From: JACJXF01 sp964349045
GTDB taxonomy: Bacteria > Bacteroidota > Bacteroidia > Bacteroidales > GCA-2748055
Direction of reading: 5' to 3'
Assembly (NCBI GenBank): GCA_964349045.1
Contig: CAYGFI010000120.1
Span: 1-14,934, forward strand
Length of the DNA stretch: 14,934 nucleotides
The notes beneath the pieces were generated by a model, which was not told the origin of the DNA, ran no database searches, and worked only from the letters and a program-made list of their open reading frames with translations. Positions 1 to 8,329 of the stretch are shown here, in pieces; within the stretch, counting starts at the first letter, position 1, and every line of letters begins with the position of its first letter. The translations under genes and the position numbers were made by a program.

Positions 1-2
1 CC

Positions 3-2975
3 GATATGGTCATGCTTACAGATAAATTAAACTATTTTCTGGATGCCAGTATCGGGAAAACCGACTATGACGTAATTTATTTTACATCTAAAACATTGGC
101 TCCTTTGGAAAATGCCAGCCTGAACCTTAAAAATTATGATCTGCATATTAATGGAATCGATCAGATTTTTCTAAGCGATTCGCAGAGCGTGGTTCTTTTT
201 CCTGATAAAAATCAAATTATCATGAAACGCAACAGGAATTTTCAGTTTAATGGAACTATTCAGGCCGGTTTGTTTACTTACTTTGGAAGCAATTTCTTTT
301 TTGAATATGATAGTTTTAAACTTAATCTTCAGAATATTGATTCTCTTAGCCTGAAGGTAAAAACTGAGGAGTATGATAATTATGGGCAGTCTATTATTAA
401 AGGCGTCAGCAATCTTATTGAGCAGGTTACTGGTGAGTTACTTATAGATGATCCTTCTAATAAATCCGGATTAAACAATTTCCCCCAATATCCTGTTTTC
501 AATAGCCGTGAAAATTCATATGTATATTTTGATGAACCGGCAATTCAAAAGGGTGTTTATGGTAAAAAGGATTTTTATTTTGCGGTTTATCCTTTTGAAA
601 TCGATAGTCTGGATAACTTCTCCCGGGCTGGAGTGCAACTTGAAGGCAAATTTGAGTCTGCCGGAATATTACCTCCACTGGAACAGACATTATCTTTGTC
701 GCTGCGTAATGATTATTCCCTGGGATTTTATTACAAGATTCCTCCGGAAGGTATACCCGTTTACTATGGCAAAGGAACTTTCTTTAATGATATTGAATTG
801 TCGAACCAGGGACTCCGTGGCTCCGGCCAGCTCGATTATCTTACCTCCACAACTTATTCTGATGATTTTCTGTTCCATCCGGATTCTTTAATGACGGTCA
901 GCAGGGAGTTTCTTATCAGGAAGCAGATAAAAACAACCGAATATCCAAAGGTTAATTCGTCTAATAATAAAATTACATGGATAACTAAGAAGGATCAGTT
1001 TTATGCAAATAAAATGGATAAGGACTTTAATATGTTTAATGATTCTGTTCGCTTAAGCGGGAATTTACTTCTTGAGCCTTCGGGACTTTCCGGAAACGGG
1101 AGAATGAATTTGGTAGATGCCACAATGGGTTCGGATGTGTTTAAATATCAGTCTGAAAGGATTTTATCTGATTCAGCTGACTTTCGTCTTGCTAGTCCCG
1201 GATTACAAATTCCATCTATGAATACGGATAATGTAAACCTCAATATCGATTTTAATGCAAGGAAGGGAGAAATTCATTCTAACGAAGATTTTACTTTTGT
1301 CGAATTTCAGGAAAACCGCTACATCAGCAAGTTGGACTTCTTTAACTGGGATATGATGAAAAAGGAAATCGAGCTGGGATTAATTAAAAAAATAAGTACA
1401 GGGATTTATGAAGATAGCTTGTCCGGAGCCAGGTTTGTTTCTGTTCATCCTGCTCAGGACTCCCTGAACTTTGCTTCAGCAAAAACTATATTCGATTACA
1501 GGAATCTTTTACTCAACGCTCAGTCTGTTCCATATATTCAGGTTGCCGACGCACGGATTTTTCCAAAAGATGGAAAGGTAACTGTAGAAAAAAATGCAAA
1601 AATCCGCCGGCTAACAAAAGCTGAAATACTTGCAGATTATTCCAATCGTTTTTATTCACTTTATAATGGTAATGTAAATATTATAGCCCGAAAAGATTAT
1701 ACAGCGTCTGCCGATTATGATTATATAGATGAAAATAAAAAAGCATGGAAAATTCATTTTGATGAAATAGAAGTTGATTCATCAATCCAGACCATCGGTA
1801 AGGGAATAATAAACCTTACCGACTCATTTATGATAAGTCCGAATTTTGAATACCAGGGAGAATTTCGTCTTTCAGCGAAAAGACCAAATCTCACTTTCGA
1901 TGGTGCAACGCGACTTATACATCAATGTAATCCGGGAAGAAGCTGGCTTAAATTTGAAGCAGAAATCGATCCTGACAGTATTCTTATTCCTGTGCCGGCA
2001 GAACCCATTGATATTAACCTGCAAAAAATATTTGCCGGAACCATGATTACCCGCGATTCCACTCATATTTATTCAACCTTTTTGTCAGGGAGAAAAGATT
2101 ATTTCGATAAATATCTTACCCATGGCCAAGGAATGCTGAGGTATGATAAGTTTAACGAAAGCTATGAGATAGGACAAATTGAAAAGCTTTCTTATAAAAC
2201 CATTCCCGGCAATTATCTCCGACTCGATACCGATTCATGTTATGAATATAGTGAAGGTCAGATAAGTTTCAATGTTGATTTCGGTCAATTGAAAATTGTT
2301 ACAACCGGTAATGCTGTGCACAATATGGAGAAAAACACCTATGAAGCTAACGTGCTGATGGGTATTGATTTCTTTTTCTCTGCTGAAGCGCTTGCGGTAC
2401 TTGGAAAGGAGTTGGACAGCATCGCGAGCCTGAAGGCTTTTGACTTTACAGGTTCCTTTTACCGTCAGGCGTTACGCGATTTTATTGGTCTTAAGGATGC
2501 AGAAGCAATGGAAACCGATCTTGGTTTATATGGCAATTACAAAGTTGTTCCGGATAATTTCAGAAAGAGTCTGATACTTTCAAATATCAGTTTAAAATGG
2601 AATCAATATTCCCGATCCTTTAAATATCATGGCGCCGTTGGTGTAATCAGAGTCGGGGATAGAGCAATTAATAAGGAAGTTGAAGCCTATATCGAATTAT
2701 CGAATCGCGGATCGGGTGACCTGCTCGATATTTACTTCGTAATTGATCGCAATACTTATTATTATTTTGGTTATACCCCGGGAAGTATGCAGGTTACATC
2801 CTCAAATAAAACTTTCAATTCCATTGTGTATAATTTAAAAGATAAGGATAGAAAACTTAAAGTAAAACCCGGATCAACCGGATATATTTATGCTCTGGCG
2901 CCTGACAGAAGGATTGAGCTGTTTTTGAGACGATATAAGGAATCCGAAGAGGAAACAAAGGGTGATTCTGAATAA
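3..2975 (+). CDS. Large beta-rich protein of unknown function (5' end outside window)
   Basis: The reading frame is open from the window edge through a TAA at 2973-2975, giving about 990 visible residues. The first in-frame ATG at position 6 is preceded by an open codon, so this is probably the C-terminal part of a longer protein and not a true start. I do not recognise a catalytic domain. The visible part has no transmembrane segment. It is rich in Asp, Ser, Tyr and Phe, with many short alternating hydrophobic stretches separated by turns, as expected of a repeated beta-strand architecture. From memory it resembles very large conserved hypothetical proteins of Bacteroidota (inference). The N-terminus, where a signal peptide would lie, cannot be seen, so an envelope location is only a guess. 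The gene converges on the metallophosphoesterase gene with 10 bp between the stops. Coding status is certain; function is unknown. Confidence 0.9.
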   Translation, partial: DMVMLTDKLNYFLDASIGKTDYDVIYFTSKTLAPLENASLNLKNYDLHINGIDQIFLSDSQSVVLFPDKNQIIMKRNRNFQFNGTIQAGLFTYFGSNFFFEYDSFKLNLQNIDSLSLKVKTEEYDNYGQSIIKGVSNLIEQVTGELLIDDPSNKSGLNNFPQYPVFNSRENSYVYFDEPAIQKGVYGKKDFYFAVYPFEIDSLDNFSRAGVQLEGKFESAGILPPLEQTLSLSLRNDYSLGFYYKIPPEGIPVYYGKGTFFNDIELSNQGLRGSGQLDYLTSTTYSDDFLFHPDSLMTVSREFLIRKQIKTTEYPKVNSSNNKITWITKKDQFYANKMDKDFNMFNDSVRLSGNLLLEPSGLSGNGRMNLVDATMGSDVFKYQSERILSDSADFRLASPGLQIPSMNTDNVNLNIDFNARKGEIHSNEDFTFVEFQENRYISKLDFFNWDMMKKEIELGLIKKISTGIYEDSLSGARFVSVHPAQDSLNFASAKTIFDYRNLLLNAQSVPYIQVADARIFPKDGKVTVEKNAKIRRLTKAEILADYSNRFYSLYNGNVNIIARKDYTASADYDYIDENKKAWKIHFDEIEVDSSIQTIGKGIINLTDSFMISPNFEYQGEFRLSAKRPNLTFDGATRLIHQCNPGRSWLKFEAEIDPDSILIPVPAEPIDINLQKIFAGTMITRDSTHIYSTFLSGRKDYFDKYLTHGQGMLRYDKFNESYEIGQIEKLSYKTIPGNYLRLDTDSCYEYSEGQISFNVDFGQLKIVTTGNAVHNMEKNTYEANVLMGIDFFFSAEALAVLGKELDSIASLKAFDFTGSFYRQALRDFIGLKDAEAMETDLGLYGNYKVVPDNFRKSLILSNISLKWNQYSRSFKYHGAVGVIRVGDRAINKEVEAYIELSNRGSGDLLDIYFVIDRNTYYYFGYTPGSMQVTSSNKTFNSIVYNLKDKDRKLKVKPGSTGYIYALAPDRRIELFLRRYKESEEETKGDSE

Positions 2976-2985
2976 AATGAATGTT

Positions 2986-3480
2986 CTAACGGGATCCAAG
3001 TTCGATTACTTCTAAATCACTTATTCTGCCTTCATCAATCACAAAGCGTACTGCTGTGCGTACCAGATGAAATCCTGATTTACCCGCAGCACCGGGATTG
3101 ATATGAAGTAATCCGAGCTTTTTATCCGGCATTACTTTTAAAATATGAGAGTGTCCTGAAATAAAAAGTCCCGGAGCATCAGACCTGATCATATTTCTGA
3201 CTTTGGGAGCGTAATTACCCGGATATCCCCCAATATGAGTAATCCATACATCCATGCCTTCGTAATTAAATCTTTGGTTTTCGGGATATATATTACGGAT
3301 TTCATGACCATCGATATTCCCATAAACGGCTTTAAAAGGTTTGAATGCTTCTATTTCATCGGCAATTGCCATATTCCCGATGTCTCCTGCATGCCAGACT
3401 TCAGCACAGTTTGAAAAAAAATCTCTTAATCCCGGATCAAAAAAGCCGTGTGTATCAGACAAAAGACCAATTTGGGGCAT
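2986..3480 (-). CDS. Metallophosphoesterase, YfcE/MJ0936-type phosphodiesterase
   Basis: A 164-residue single-domain calcineurin-like phosphoesterase, a normal length for the YfcE/MJ0936 group of small cytoplasmic phosphodiesterases. The metal-binding motifs appear in order: SDTH (Asp9, His11), GDIGN (Asp33), GNID (Asn55), THIGG (His82) and GHSH (His110, His112). NPGAAG follows near residue 128. These are the expected ligands of a two-metal centre that hydrolyses phosphodiesters. The physiological substrate of this family is generally not known, and nothing here specifies it. There is no signal peptide. The gene starts with ATG and has no Shine-Dalgarno sequence. It is transcribed divergently from rsmE and converges on the large protein gene to its left, so it is probably a single-gene unit. 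Confidence 0.92.
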   Translation of the reverse strand: MPQIGLLSDTHGFFDPGLRDFFSNCAEVWHAGDIGNMAIADEIEAFKPFKAVYGNIDGHEIRNIYPENQRFNYEGMDVWITHIGGYPGNYAPKVRNMIRSDAPGLFISGHSHILKVMPDKKLGLLHINPGAAGKSGFHLVRTAVRFVIDEGRISDLEVIELGSR

Positions 3481-3652
3481 AGTTATTATTATTTTAGTAC
3501 GCGTGAAAATTACATAAAATGTTTTACTATTTGTTTTTATGATAGTTAGATCATTTGGATATAGTTTAATCTTTAATGGTAATTGAGTTTTGAAAACATG
3601 GTGATTTCATCTCGTCAAAGAATCGTTTTTAATTAATTTCCGAATTCTTAAA

Positions 3653-3660
3653 TAAATTTG
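3653..3660 (+). promoter_or_regulatory. Candidate -7 box for rsmE
   Basis: TAAATTTG matches the Bacteroidota -7 consensus TAnnTTTG exactly and lies 31 bp before the rsmE ATG. No clear TTG element is present at the expected -33 spacing, only a T-rich stretch, so the call rests on one box in AT-rich DNA. Confidence 0.35.
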
Positions 3661-3691
3661 TAAATAGCATCATTTTTAATCTTTCAGACAA

Positions 3692-4402
3692 ATGCATATA
3701 TTTTACACTCAAAATATCCGGGTAAATACTGCAATTCTTGATGGAACCGAAAGTCATCATTGCATAAAAGTTCTCAGGTTAAAACAAAATGAAGTGGTTT
3801 CTCTGGTAGACGGGAAGGGCGGATACTTTGAAGGAATCATATCCGTCGCTGATCAACGGGCTTGTATTATAGAGATAAAAAAATCGCAATTTGAATTTGA
3901 AAAGAGGAACTTCAGACTACATATCGCGATTGCACCCACAAAAAATATTGAACGATTTGAGTGGTTCCTGGAAAAGGCTACTGAGATTGGAGTTGATGAA
4001 ATAACTCCACTTCTTTGCCAACACTCTGAAAGAAAAATTCTCAGGCATGACCGTTTGGAAAAGGTATTGATCTCAGCAATGAAACAATCAATAAAAGCTT
4101 ATCATCCGGTGCTAAATGAACTTGCACGATTTGAAGAATTTATAGAATTACATAATACAGGGAATAAAATGATTGCTCATTGCATGAGTGGGGAAAGGCA
4201 TGAATTGATTAAGATAGAACCAGTGAGCGCCGAATTCACTTTATTAATCGGTCCGGAAGGAGATTTTGCCGATAATGAAGTTAAATCAGCAATTGATAAA
4301 GGATTTATTCCTGTCATGTTGGGAGCCGCCCGGCTTAGAACCGAAACTGCAGGTGTTGCATCCTGTCAGATTATTGCAGACCTGATGGCAATTCGAAGTT
4401 AA
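3692..4402 (+). CDS. rsmE: 16S rRNA (uracil1498-N3)-methyltransferase RsmE
   Basis: A 236-residue SPOUT-class methyltransferase that methylates N3 of U1498 in 16S rRNA using S-adenosylmethionine, acting late in small-subunit maturation. The N-terminal PUA-like part (about 1-70) carries the family stretch around HHCIKVLRL (22-30). The catalytic part has APTKNIERFEW (81-91), followed by LEKATEIGVDEITPL (93-107). The C-terminal trefoil knot that binds the cofactor shows LIGPEGD (185-191) and LGAARLRTETAG (210-221). The usual GPEGG is GPEGD here, which is a mild change. Length and motif order are normal. The gene stands alone between a divergent neighbour and a strong terminator that begins at its stop codon. 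Confidence 0.96.
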   Translation: MHIFYTQNIRVNTAILDGTESHHCIKVLRLKQNEVVSLVDGKGGYFEGIISVADQRACIIEIKKSQFEFEKRNFRLHIAIAPTKNIERFEWFLEKATEIGVDEITPLLCQHSERKILRHDRLEKVLISAMKQSIKAYHPVLNELARFEEFIELHNTGNKMIAHCMSGERHELIKIEPVSAEFTLLIGPEGDFADNEVKSAIDKGFIPVMLGAARLRTETAGVASCQIIADLMAIRS

Positions 4403-4437
4403 AAACCTCATAGAATATTCATATTCTATGAGGTTTT
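4402..4437. terminator. Bidirectional intrinsic terminator between rsmE and the sigma-factor unit
   Basis: A perfect 17-bp inverted repeat has arms at 4402-4418 and 4421-4437 and a 2-nt centre (effectively a small loop once the innermost pairs open). The left arm starts with AAAA and the right arm ends with TTTT, so a T-run follows the stem on either strand; on the minus strand it is TTTTT. It overlaps the rsmE stop codon and lies about 30 bp beyond the end of the small minus-strand gene, so it can end both converging transcripts. Confidence 0.88.
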
Positions 4438-4467
4438 AAGGTTTCCTTTTAAAATAACCCGAATCAT

Positions 4468-4650
4468 TCAGGCATTCATCAGGATTTTTTCAATTACTTC
4501 TTTGCGGGGAGAAAAGTCGATGCTTTTTAACGAATTTTCCAGCTCAAGGCTGTATTTCCCGGATGGATCAAGCATTTCATCGATATTTATTAACTCATTT
4601 TCTCCCTCAGAACCATCCATGAAAAATAGCAAAGTAGAATTTCTTATCAT
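4468..4650 (-). CDS. Small acidic protein of unknown function, downstream of the sigma factor
   Basis: A 60-residue protein starting at the ATG whose first base is 4650. An in-frame TTG two codons further upstream is possible but less likely. The sequence is acidic in its first half (MDGSEGENELINIDEML), then has LDPSGKYSLELENSLKS, and ends with a basic, helix-prone tail around FSPRKEVIEKIL. There are no membrane segments, cysteines or signal peptide, so a cytoplasmic location is likely. I recall similar short proteins ending in a PxxxxIxxIL-type helix beside sigma factors in Bacteroidota, but cannot name a family. It lies 80 bp after the sigma factor in the same orientation and before a shared terminator, so cotranscription is likely. 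It does not look like a classical anti-sigma factor because it has no membrane anchor and no zinc motif. Confidence 0.62.
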   Translation of the reverse strand: MIRNSTLLFFMDGSEGENELINIDEMLDPSGKYSLELENSLKSIDFSPRKEVIEKILMNA

Positions 4651-4730
4651 AGGCAAAACATTTTTTAGGGCGGTTAGTAAATGTTAAACGCAACCAAAAA
4701 AATATTATTGCAATGACCCGTATTTTTTTG

Positions 4731-5321
4731 TTATGGGAGCATCAGGTTGACATCATGTTTCTGTATCAACTTCCGGAGATTTATTAATGCATATCTCATT
4801 CTTCCCAAAGCAGTATTAATGCTTACCCCAGTCAGATCGGCAATCTCCTTAAAGCTCAAATCACCATAATGTCTTAGTAATATGACTTCTTTCTGATCCT
4901 CGGGCAGTCTCTCAATAAGAGTGCGGACATCTGAGCAAATCTGGTCGTAAATAATATGGTCCTCAATATTTTTTTCTGCAAGCTTTCGGTTATTAAATAA
5001 ATCGATCACAGTATCATCATTGGAAAGCATATTCATCTGCTTTTCCTTTCTGAAATGATCGATTACCAGGTTATGAGCTATCCGGATTACCCATGATAGA
5101 AACCTGTCGTTATCCTTATATTTGCCTGCTTTCAGAGAATGGATAACTTTAATAAAAGTGTCCTGGAATATATCTTCTGCCAATTGCTCATTCTTTACCA
5201 TGAGCATAATATAGGTGAAGACTCTGTTTTTATGGCGTCTGATTAGAATTTCAATTCCAGATTGACTGCCGCTCACGAACTCCTGAACCAGTTCGTAATC
5301 TGTTTTTCTGCTTACTTTCAC
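4731..5321 (-). CDS. ECF-type RNA polymerase sigma factor (sigma-70 family)
   Basis: A 196-residue sigma factor containing only regions 2 and 4. Region 2 (about 20-95) includes LAEDIFQDTFIKVIHSL and the -10-recognition helix around FLSWVIRIAHNLVIDHFRKEK. Region 4 (about 130-186) includes LPEDQKEVILLRHYGDLSF and a helix-turn-helix, FKEIADLTGVSINTALGRMR, which contacts the -35/-33 element. It closely resembles a sigma factor I recall as conserved across Bacteroidales, so it is probably a lineage-wide regulator and not a SusC/D-type accessory sigma. The start codon is GTG. It is favoured because a near-perfect Shine-Dalgarno sequence sits 5 nt upstream, an in-frame TAA lies about 12 codons upstream with no ATG between, and the next Met is residue 39. 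No anti-sigma gene is adjacent. The gene diverges from uvrA, and a small protein gene follows it. Confidence 0.95.
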   Translation of the reverse strand: MKVSRKTDYELVQEFVSGSQSGIEILIRRHKNRVFTYIMLMVKNEQLAEDIFQDTFIKVIHSLKAGKYKDNDRFLSWVIRIAHNLVIDHFRKEKQMNMLSNDDTVIDLFNNRKLAEKNIEDHIIYDQICSDVRTLIERLPEDQKEVILLRHYGDLSFKEIADLTGVSINTALGRMRYALINLRKLIQKHDVNLMLP

Positions 5322-5324
5322 AAC

Positions 5325-5333
5325 TACCTCCTT
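5325..5333 (-). promoter_or_regulatory. Strong Shine-Dalgarno sequence of the sigma-factor gene
   Basis: On the minus strand AAGGAGGTA precedes GTG. Five nucleotides separate the AAGGAGG core (5327-5333) from the start codon at 5321-5319. This fixes the start. None of the other starts I inspected in this window (rsmE, uvrA, the selenium fusion, the 146-residue exported protein, the small protein) has a comparable sequence. Confidence 0.85.
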
Positions 5334-5462
5334 GTTTGGATGAATAGGTAGATTTTAAACTATAGGCAGTCCTCCTTTTATACTTAATGATGAATAAATA
5401 TACCTCTTAAGAATCTGAAAGAAAGCGAAATTAGCAATAAAAACGTTATGTTCAAAAAATAT

Positions 5463-5470
5463 TAACTTTG
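5463..5470 (+). promoter_or_regulatory. Candidate -7 box for uvrA
   Basis: TAACTTTG fits TAnnTTTG exactly and lies 47 bp before the uvrA ATG, a sensible distance for a short leader. No convincing TTG is present at the -33 position. Confidence 0.4.
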
Positions 5471-5517
5471 AATTTCGTTAAATATTGTTAAAAGCTTTAA
5501 TAATCTCTACAATTTTT

Positions 5518-8325
5518 ATGCCAGACGAGAAGTTGAAAAACCGTAATGAGATAGTAATCAAAGGAGCCCGGGTTCATAACCTGAAGAATATTGATGTCGT
5601 TATTCCAAGAGACAAATTAGTAGTAATTACAGGACTCTCCGGTTCAGGGAAGTCATCTCTGGCTTTCGATACATTGTATGCAGAAGGTCAGAGAAGGTAT
5701 GTTGAGAGTCTATCAGCCTATGCCCGACAATTTCTTGGAAGAATAGATAAGCCTGATGTTGATTATATACATGGAATTCCTCCTGCTGTAGCCATTGAGC
5801 AAAAAGTAAACACAAGGAATCCGAGGTCCACTGTGGGCACATCAACAGAAATTTATGATTATCTGAAACTTCTGTTTGCCAGGATTGGCAGGACATATTC
5901 CCCCGTTACCGGAAAAGAAGTAAAAAAACATTCAGTCACTGATGTGGTTGATTATATCCTTTCATTTGACGAAGATACACGCTTGTATATCCTGGCGCCT
6001 TTTCATTGTTGTGATGGAACTACCATAGCATATCAACTTGAACTTTATCTCCGGCAGGGGATAACCCGTATTGAAATGAGTGACGAAATAATGCAGATTG
6101 AAGAGGTTTTACAAAATAAGGACTTAGTTACCAAAACCGCGGGGAACAATCTTATAATTGACAGGATACTTGTGAGCCGCGATGAAGACTCAATAAGCAG
6201 ATTCGGAGATTCAATCAGGACAGCGCTCAGCATAGGTAAAGGAATTTGCAGAATACGTAAACCGGAAGAAAAGAAATACTTTGAATTTTCTGATGCTTTT
6301 GAAGCAGATGGTATTGTATTCGACGAACCCAGCGAGCATATGTTTAGTTTTAATAATCCCGTGGGAGCTTGTCTTGTTTGTGAGGGTTATGGCCAGATTA
6401 TAGGAATCGATGAAGATCTTGTTATTCCCAATAAAAGTCTTTCCATTTATGAAGAGGCAATTGTTTGCTGGAAAGGTGAGAAAATGAGTAAATGGCTTGA
6501 AAAACTTATCTACTCAGCAGAAAAATTTGATTTCCCGATTCACACTCCTTATTATAAACTTTCTCCCGCTCAACAGGAATTGCTTTGGACGGGTAACAAA
6601 TATTTTAAAGGTATTCGTGAATTCTTTGTTCACCTTGAAGAGAAAAAATACAAAATTCAATACAGGGTTATGCTTTCCAGGTACAGGGGAAAGACTGTAT
6701 GTCATGAATGCAAGGGGGGGAGGTTAAGGAAGGAGGCGTCTTATGTACGGATTAACAATAAATCGATCCACGAACTGGTTGTGATGCCAATCGATACTCT
6801 CAGTATTTTTTTTGACAAGATTATGCTCAGCGCTCATGAAGAAAAAGTAGCCGGTCGCTTACTTACAGAGATCCGAAACAGGCTTGGTTTTCTGCTCCAT
6901 GTTGGTCTAAGCTATCTTACTCTTAACCGGCTTTCAGCAACCCTGTCCGGAGGAGAATCACAAAGAATAAATCTTGCTACTTCTCTTGGCAGCGCATTGG
7001 TGGGTTCTCTGTATATTCTCGATGAACCCAGTATCGGTCTTCATTCAAGGGACACAATGCTTCTTATAGAGGTATTAAAAGAGCTCAGGGATATGGGGAA
7101 TACGCTTGTGGTTGTTGAGCATGATGAAGATATAATCCGATCAGCAGATCTGGTGGTTGATATTGGTCCCAGGGCCGGAAGACTTGGTGGAGAAGTTGTT
7201 TTTACCGGTATTCATGCAGACCTTATAAAATCTGAAACAAGTTTAACAGCAGATTATCTTTCCGGTAAAAGAAAAATTGAAATTCCACAGTCACGAAGAA
7301 AATGGAATAATTACCTTCATGTTAAAGGGGCAAGGGAGAACAACCTTAAAAACATCAGTGTCAAAATTCCTTTGAATATCATGACAGTCATTACCGGAGT
7401 AAGCGGGTCCGGTAAAACTTCATTAGTGAAGGGGATTTTGTATCCGGCGTTGAATAAGCGATTAAATGGCATGGGGGAGAAGACGGGCAGGTTCGATTAC
7501 CTGGAAGGTGATATCGACCTGATTAAGAATGTTGAATTCGTTGATCAGAATCCCATTGGAAAATCTTCAAGATCGAATCCGGTTACTTATCTGAAGGCCT
7601 ATGATGAGATTCGAAAGTTGTACGCCGACTTACCTGCATCAGCTATCAATGGCTATAAGGCCAGTCATTATTCTTTCAATATCGACGGAGGAAGATGTGA
7701 GGAGTGCCAGGGTGATGGATCAATCAGGGTAGAAATGCAGTTCATGGCCGATGTGAATCTGATTTGTGAAAGCTGCAAGGGTAAAAGATTTAAAGATGAA
7801 ATCCTGGAAGTTAAATACCGTGGAAAAAATATTTTTGATATTCTTGAACTGACGGTGGATGAATCTATTGAGTTTTTTGGACAAAAGGACTCAACAACCG
7901 AAAAGCGAATTGTAACAAAGCTCAAACCTTTGCAGGATGTGGGCTTAGGTTATATCAAACTGGGGCAATCCTCCAGCACTCTCAGTGGTGGCGAGAGTCA
8001 AAGAGTGAAACTGGCATTTTTCCTTAGTAAAGAAGGAAGTTCAGAAAACATGTTTTTTATATTTGATGAACCCACAACCGGATTGCATTTTCATGATATA
8101 AGGAAACTGCTTGATGCTTTTAACGCACTTATTAAAAGAGGACATACCATTGTGGTAATTGAGCATAATCTTGATGTTATCAAATCATCTGACTGGGTCA
8201 TAGATCTGGGCCCGGAAGGAGGAGAGAATGGGGGTGAGGTGATTTTTGAAGGCACTCCGGAACAACTTGCAGGTTTTTCTGATTCCTATACCGGAAAATT
8301 TCTGAAGGTAAAACTAAAGAAGTAA
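5518..8325 (+). CDS. uvrA: Excinuclease ABC subunit A (UvrA)
   Basis: The 935-residue damage-recognition ATPase of nucleotide excision repair. It scans DNA as a dimer and loads UvrB. Both ABC ATPase halves are intact. The first has Walker A GLSGSGKSS (39-47), signature LSGGE (476-480) and Walker B ILDEPSIGLH (Asp502, Glu503). The second has Walker A GVSGSGKTS (627-635), LSGGE (822-826) and IFDEPTTGLH (Asp850, Glu851). The C-terminal zinc module is complete: Cys727, Cys730, Cys750 and Cys753, with 19 residues between the pairs. Cysteine pairs are also present at 285/288 and 395/398. The extra CPxCGY pair that E. coli UvrA carries upstream of FSFNNP is absent, and that stretch reads FSDAFEADGIVFDEP. 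I recall such sequences in Bacteroidota UvrA, and some members of the phylum carry two uvrA paralogues. The start is placed at the ATG, not at an in-frame TTG 33 bp upstream, because homology begins just after the ATG. Confidence 0.97.
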   Translation: MPDEKLKNRNEIVIKGARVHNLKNIDVVIPRDKLVVITGLSGSGKSSLAFDTLYAEGQRRYVESLSAYARQFLGRIDKPDVDYIHGIPPAVAIEQKVNTRNPRSTVGTSTEIYDYLKLLFARIGRTYSPVTGKEVKKHSVTDVVDYILSFDEDTRLYILAPFHCCDGTTIAYQLELYLRQGITRIEMSDEIMQIEEVLQNKDLVTKTAGNNLIIDRILVSRDEDSISRFGDSIRTALSIGKGICRIRKPEEKKYFEFSDAFEADGIVFDEPSEHMFSFNNPVGACLVCEGYGQIIGIDEDLVIPNKSLSIYEEAIVCWKGEKMSKWLEKLIYSAEKFDFPIHTPYYKLSPAQQELLWTGNKYFKGIREFFVHLEEKKYKIQYRVMLSRYRGKTVCHECKGGRLRKEASYVRINNKSIHELVVMPIDTLSIFFDKIMLSAHEEKVAGRLLTEIRNRLGFLLHVGLSYLTLNRLSATLSGGESQRINLATSLGSALVGSLYILDEPSIGLHSRDTMLLIEVLKELRDMGNTLVVVEHDEDIIRSADLVVDIGPRAGRLGGEVVFTGIHADLIKSETSLTADYLSGKRKIEIPQSRRKWNNYLHVKGARENNLKNISVKIPLNIMTVITGVSGSGKTSLVKGILYPALNKRLNGMGEKTGRFDYLEGDIDLIKNVEFVDQNPIGKSSRSNPVTYLKAYDEIRKLYADLPASAINGYKASHYSFNIDGGRCEECQGDGSIRVEMQFMADVNLICESCKGKRFKDEILEVKYRGKNIFDILELTVDESIEFFGQKDSTTEKRIVTKLKPLQDVGLGYIKLGQSSSTLSGGESQRVKLAFFLSKEGSSENMFFIFDEPTTGLHFHDIRKLLDAFNALIKRGHTIVVIEHNLDVIKSSDWVIDLGPEGGENGGEVIFEGTPEQLAGFSDSYTGKFLKVKLKK

Positions 8326-8329
8326 TTGT

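Noticed and set aside
4502..4687. Plus-strand frame opposite the small protein gene
   Set aside because: The minus-strand frame fits the direction and terminator of the sigma-factor unit and has a more protein-like composition.
5485..5517. TTG-initiated extension of UvrA by 11 residues
   Set aside because: The extension has no family resemblance and would include part of the likely leader. The ATG at 5518 is a normal start just before the conserved region.
5627..5896. Minus-strand frame of 89 codons inside uvrA
   Set aside because: It lies wholly within a well-conserved gene on the other strand, has no recognisable product and is a frame shadow.
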